A DNA stretch of 64,000 bases, taken from assembly GCF_028288105.1 (NCBI RefSeq), contig NZ_JAQBOI010000058.1, positions 1 to 64,000 on the forward strand. Direction: 5' to 3'. Source of the DNA: Mucilaginibacter sp. GTDB lineage: Bacteria; Bacteroidota; Bacteroidia; Sphingobacteriales; Sphingobacteriaceae. A model generated the notes under the pieces. The model was not told where the DNA came from and ran no database searches. It worked only from the letters and a program-made list of their open reading frames with translations. A program made the translations under genes and the position numbers. Of this stretch, positions 62,230 to 64,000 are shown piece by piece. Within the stretch, counting starts at the first letter, position 1, and the number at the start of each line of letters is the position of its first letter.

Positions 62230-63882
62230 CTATCTAAAAACCCAGAATAATATAACCATTACCGAGATAAGCAATAGCGATAAGAATTTATAATTGCCAA
62301 AACCGCTCCAGCCCGGGCTTTGTAACGATTCAAGTGGCGACTTCCAATAAAGATCGGAGCTTTCGGAGGTGTGTTTTGCCGGGGATGCCAATGTAATGGC
62401 AATTTGTAACAGCACGCAAAATACAAACAGATAAAAAGCCATCATCATAAATGGCACCTGGCCAATCATAGAGTGTGGTAAAAGTTTACTGTAAGCAAAA
62501 ACCAACACGCCCGCTGCCGAGCCAATATATAGTGTAAGCTGGGCAGATTTGGCGGATGCTTTACCCCAAAACACCCCTAATAAAAACACACAGGTAATGG
62601 GCGGCGCTATGTGGGCTATAATATCGTTTAACCCGTTAAAAATACTTTCGTAACTATTTAACAGCGGTAAAAGCATTAATGATAATACAAATGATAAGCC
62701 TGCTGCAATTTTGCCGGCAGTAACTAATTTCTCATCGGTAGCTTCGGGTTTGTAGCGTTTGTAGATATCGTAACTGGCCATTGTAGATATTGAATTTAAC
62801 GCTCCCGAGATCTGGCTCATTAAACCCGATAATAAGGCCGCGACCAATACCCCCGCCAAGCCTTTAGGTATTAATTGCAATATCATTAAGGTATAAATAC
62901 CTTTGCTGTTAACCACCTCTTTGCCTGCAACCATGGTTTTTAAACCGCTTACATCTAAATGCCCGGTTTGATACAAAGCGTAAGCAAACAAGCCCGGCAT
63001 AACAAATATAAATACAGGTAATATTTTTATAAAGCCGCAAAACAAAGGCCCTACCCTTGCATGGTTCTCGTCTTTAGCGCCTAAAACACGTTGTACAATT
63101 GTTTGATCGGCACACCAGTACCAAATTCCCAGTACGGGGTAACCCAGCAAAACTGCATACCAGGGTAAACCACTGCTATCGCCATGCGGGCGCATCATTG
63201 ATAATTTGCTTAACTCGTTCTTTTGCTCTAACACATGCACCATGCTATCCCAGCCGCCCATTTTGTTGTAGGCGACAACACTCATGATAACCGCGCCGCT
63301 TAGCAGCACTACAGTTTGAATAGACTCAGTAACTACTACGGCTTTTAAACCACCAACTACAGTGTAAATAGTAGTGATGACCGCTATGATAATTACACTG
63401 GTGTACATATTTACGCCAAACAGTGTCTGCAAAACAATGCCGCCTGCCAATAAAGAAAAAGATATATGTATTATAATAGCCGATAATATGGATATAAATG
63501 CCAGCCAGTCGCGACTTGCACGGTTGTAGCGTTTTTCTAAAAAATCAGGCAGTGTTGATACACCTGATTTTATGTAGAATGGCACAAAAAATAAAGCCAG
63601 CAATATTAATGTGAACGATGCCATCCATTCAAATGTGCCGTTGAGCAGGCCGGTATCAAACCCGCTTTGGGCCAGGCTTACCAAATGCACACAAGAAATA
63701 TTTGTAGCAAAAAGCGCCAAACCTATCATTGGCCAGCGTAAGCTTTTACCCGCCAGGAAATAATCGCTGGCTACGTTTGTTTTCTTACTTACAGACCGGT
63801 GTCTTAAACCCGTCCATAACCCTATAGCCAGGATTGCGATAACATATAAAATACTTACAGCGGCATCAAACGAACCTATCAT
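62230..63882 (-). CDS. sodium:solute symporter (SSS family)
   Basis: DYFLAGKSLRWPMIGLALFATNISCVHLVSLAQSGFDTGL and WYWCADQTIVQRVLGAKD motifs. Confidence 0.92.
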   Translation of the reverse strand: MIGSFDAAVSILYVIAILAIGLWTGLRHRSVSKKTNVASDYFLAGKSLRWPMIGLALFATNISCVHLVSLAQSGFDTGLLNGTFEWMASFTLILLALFFVPFYIKSGVSTLPDFLEKRYNRASRDWLAFISILSAIIIHISFSLLAGGIVLQTLFGVNMYTSVIIIAVITTIYTVVGGLKAVVVTESIQTVVLLSGAVIMSVVAYNKMGGWDSMVHVLEQKNELSKLSMMRPHGDSSGLPWYAVLLGYPVLGIWYWCADQTIVQRVLGAKDENHARVGPLFCGFIKILPVFIFVMPGLFAYALYQTGHLDVSGLKTMVAGKEVVNSKGIYTLMILQLIPKGLAGVLVAALLSGLMSQISGALNSISTMASYDIYKRYKPEATDEKLVTAGKIAAGLSFVLSLMLLPLLNSYESIFNGLNDIIAHIAPPITCVFLLGVFWGKASAKSAQLTLYIGSAAGVLVFAYSKLLPHSMIGQVPFMMMAFYLFVFCVLLQIAITLASPAKHTSESSDLYWKSPLESLQSPGWSGFGNYKFLSLLLISVMVILFWVFR

Positions 63883-63898
63883 ATATGCTTCTCGTAAT

Positions 63899-64000
63899 TT
63901 AATCTTTTAAAATAATAAGATCGCAGCTGCTACCGGCTTCCTGCGGTGTTTTATAAACTCCGTTAACTATTTGGGCCGGGTGCACAAAATGCTTTTGCAA
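63899..64000 (-). CDS. C-terminal fragment of a probable enolase-superfamily dehydratase (L-fuconate dehydratase-like), truncated by window edge
   Basis: Minus-strand reading LQKHFVHPAQIVNGVYKTPQEAGSSCDLIILKD*; resembles the HFVDPV...NGRY ending of fuconate dehydratases. Confidence 0.4.
   Translation of the reverse strand: MQKHFVHPAQIVNGVYKTPQEAGSSCDLIILKD

Overview
This 64 kb window looks like a Bacteroidota chromosome, probably Sphingobacteriaceae (Mucilaginibacter/Pedobacter-like). Taxonomy is inferred from SusC/SusD, T9SS/PorP proteins, TAnnTTTG-type -7 promoter elements and protein style. From left to right it contains: (1) housekeeping genes (DUF3822, rsmD, NUDIX, coaD, NUDIX, pyrE, SRPBCC, ABC-F); (2) a tandem pair of NHL-repeat lipoproteins and a tRNA-Lys(CTT); (3) two paralogous fimbrillin-like lipoproteins separated by an aldo/keto reductase, an AraC regulator and an uncharacterised two-gene membrane/small-protein unit; (4) DoxX, MazG-like and MBOAT genes, and a stand-alone TIR gene lying between two copies of a 37-bp direct repeat; (5) a Tat-amine oxidase / Tat-aminotransferase / Hint-domain cluster; (6) a minus-strand operon encoding an unknown protein, a DyP-like peroxidase, a VioB-type ferritin-like protein with a Cys-rich C-terminal tail, DUF692 (MbnB/BufB-like) and DUF2063 (BufC-like); (7) a 2308-aa MBG-repeat type IX secreted adhesin with PorP/SprF, a tail-collar protein and a formyltransferase; (8) a two-component system overlapping a polytopic membrane gene; (9) a polysaccharide utilisation locus that looks fucose-directed (two GH95-type enzymes, a GH27/36-like enzyme, an SGNH esterase, DUF4998/DUF5000 lipoproteins, SusD, SusC, an SSS symporter and the tail of an enolase-superfamily dehydratase). 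The best candidate for an undescribed system is the DUF692/DUF2063 operon, where the Cys-rich tail of the large ferritin-like protein may be the RiPP-style modification substrate. No database search was possible, so all assignments come from reading motifs and gene order.
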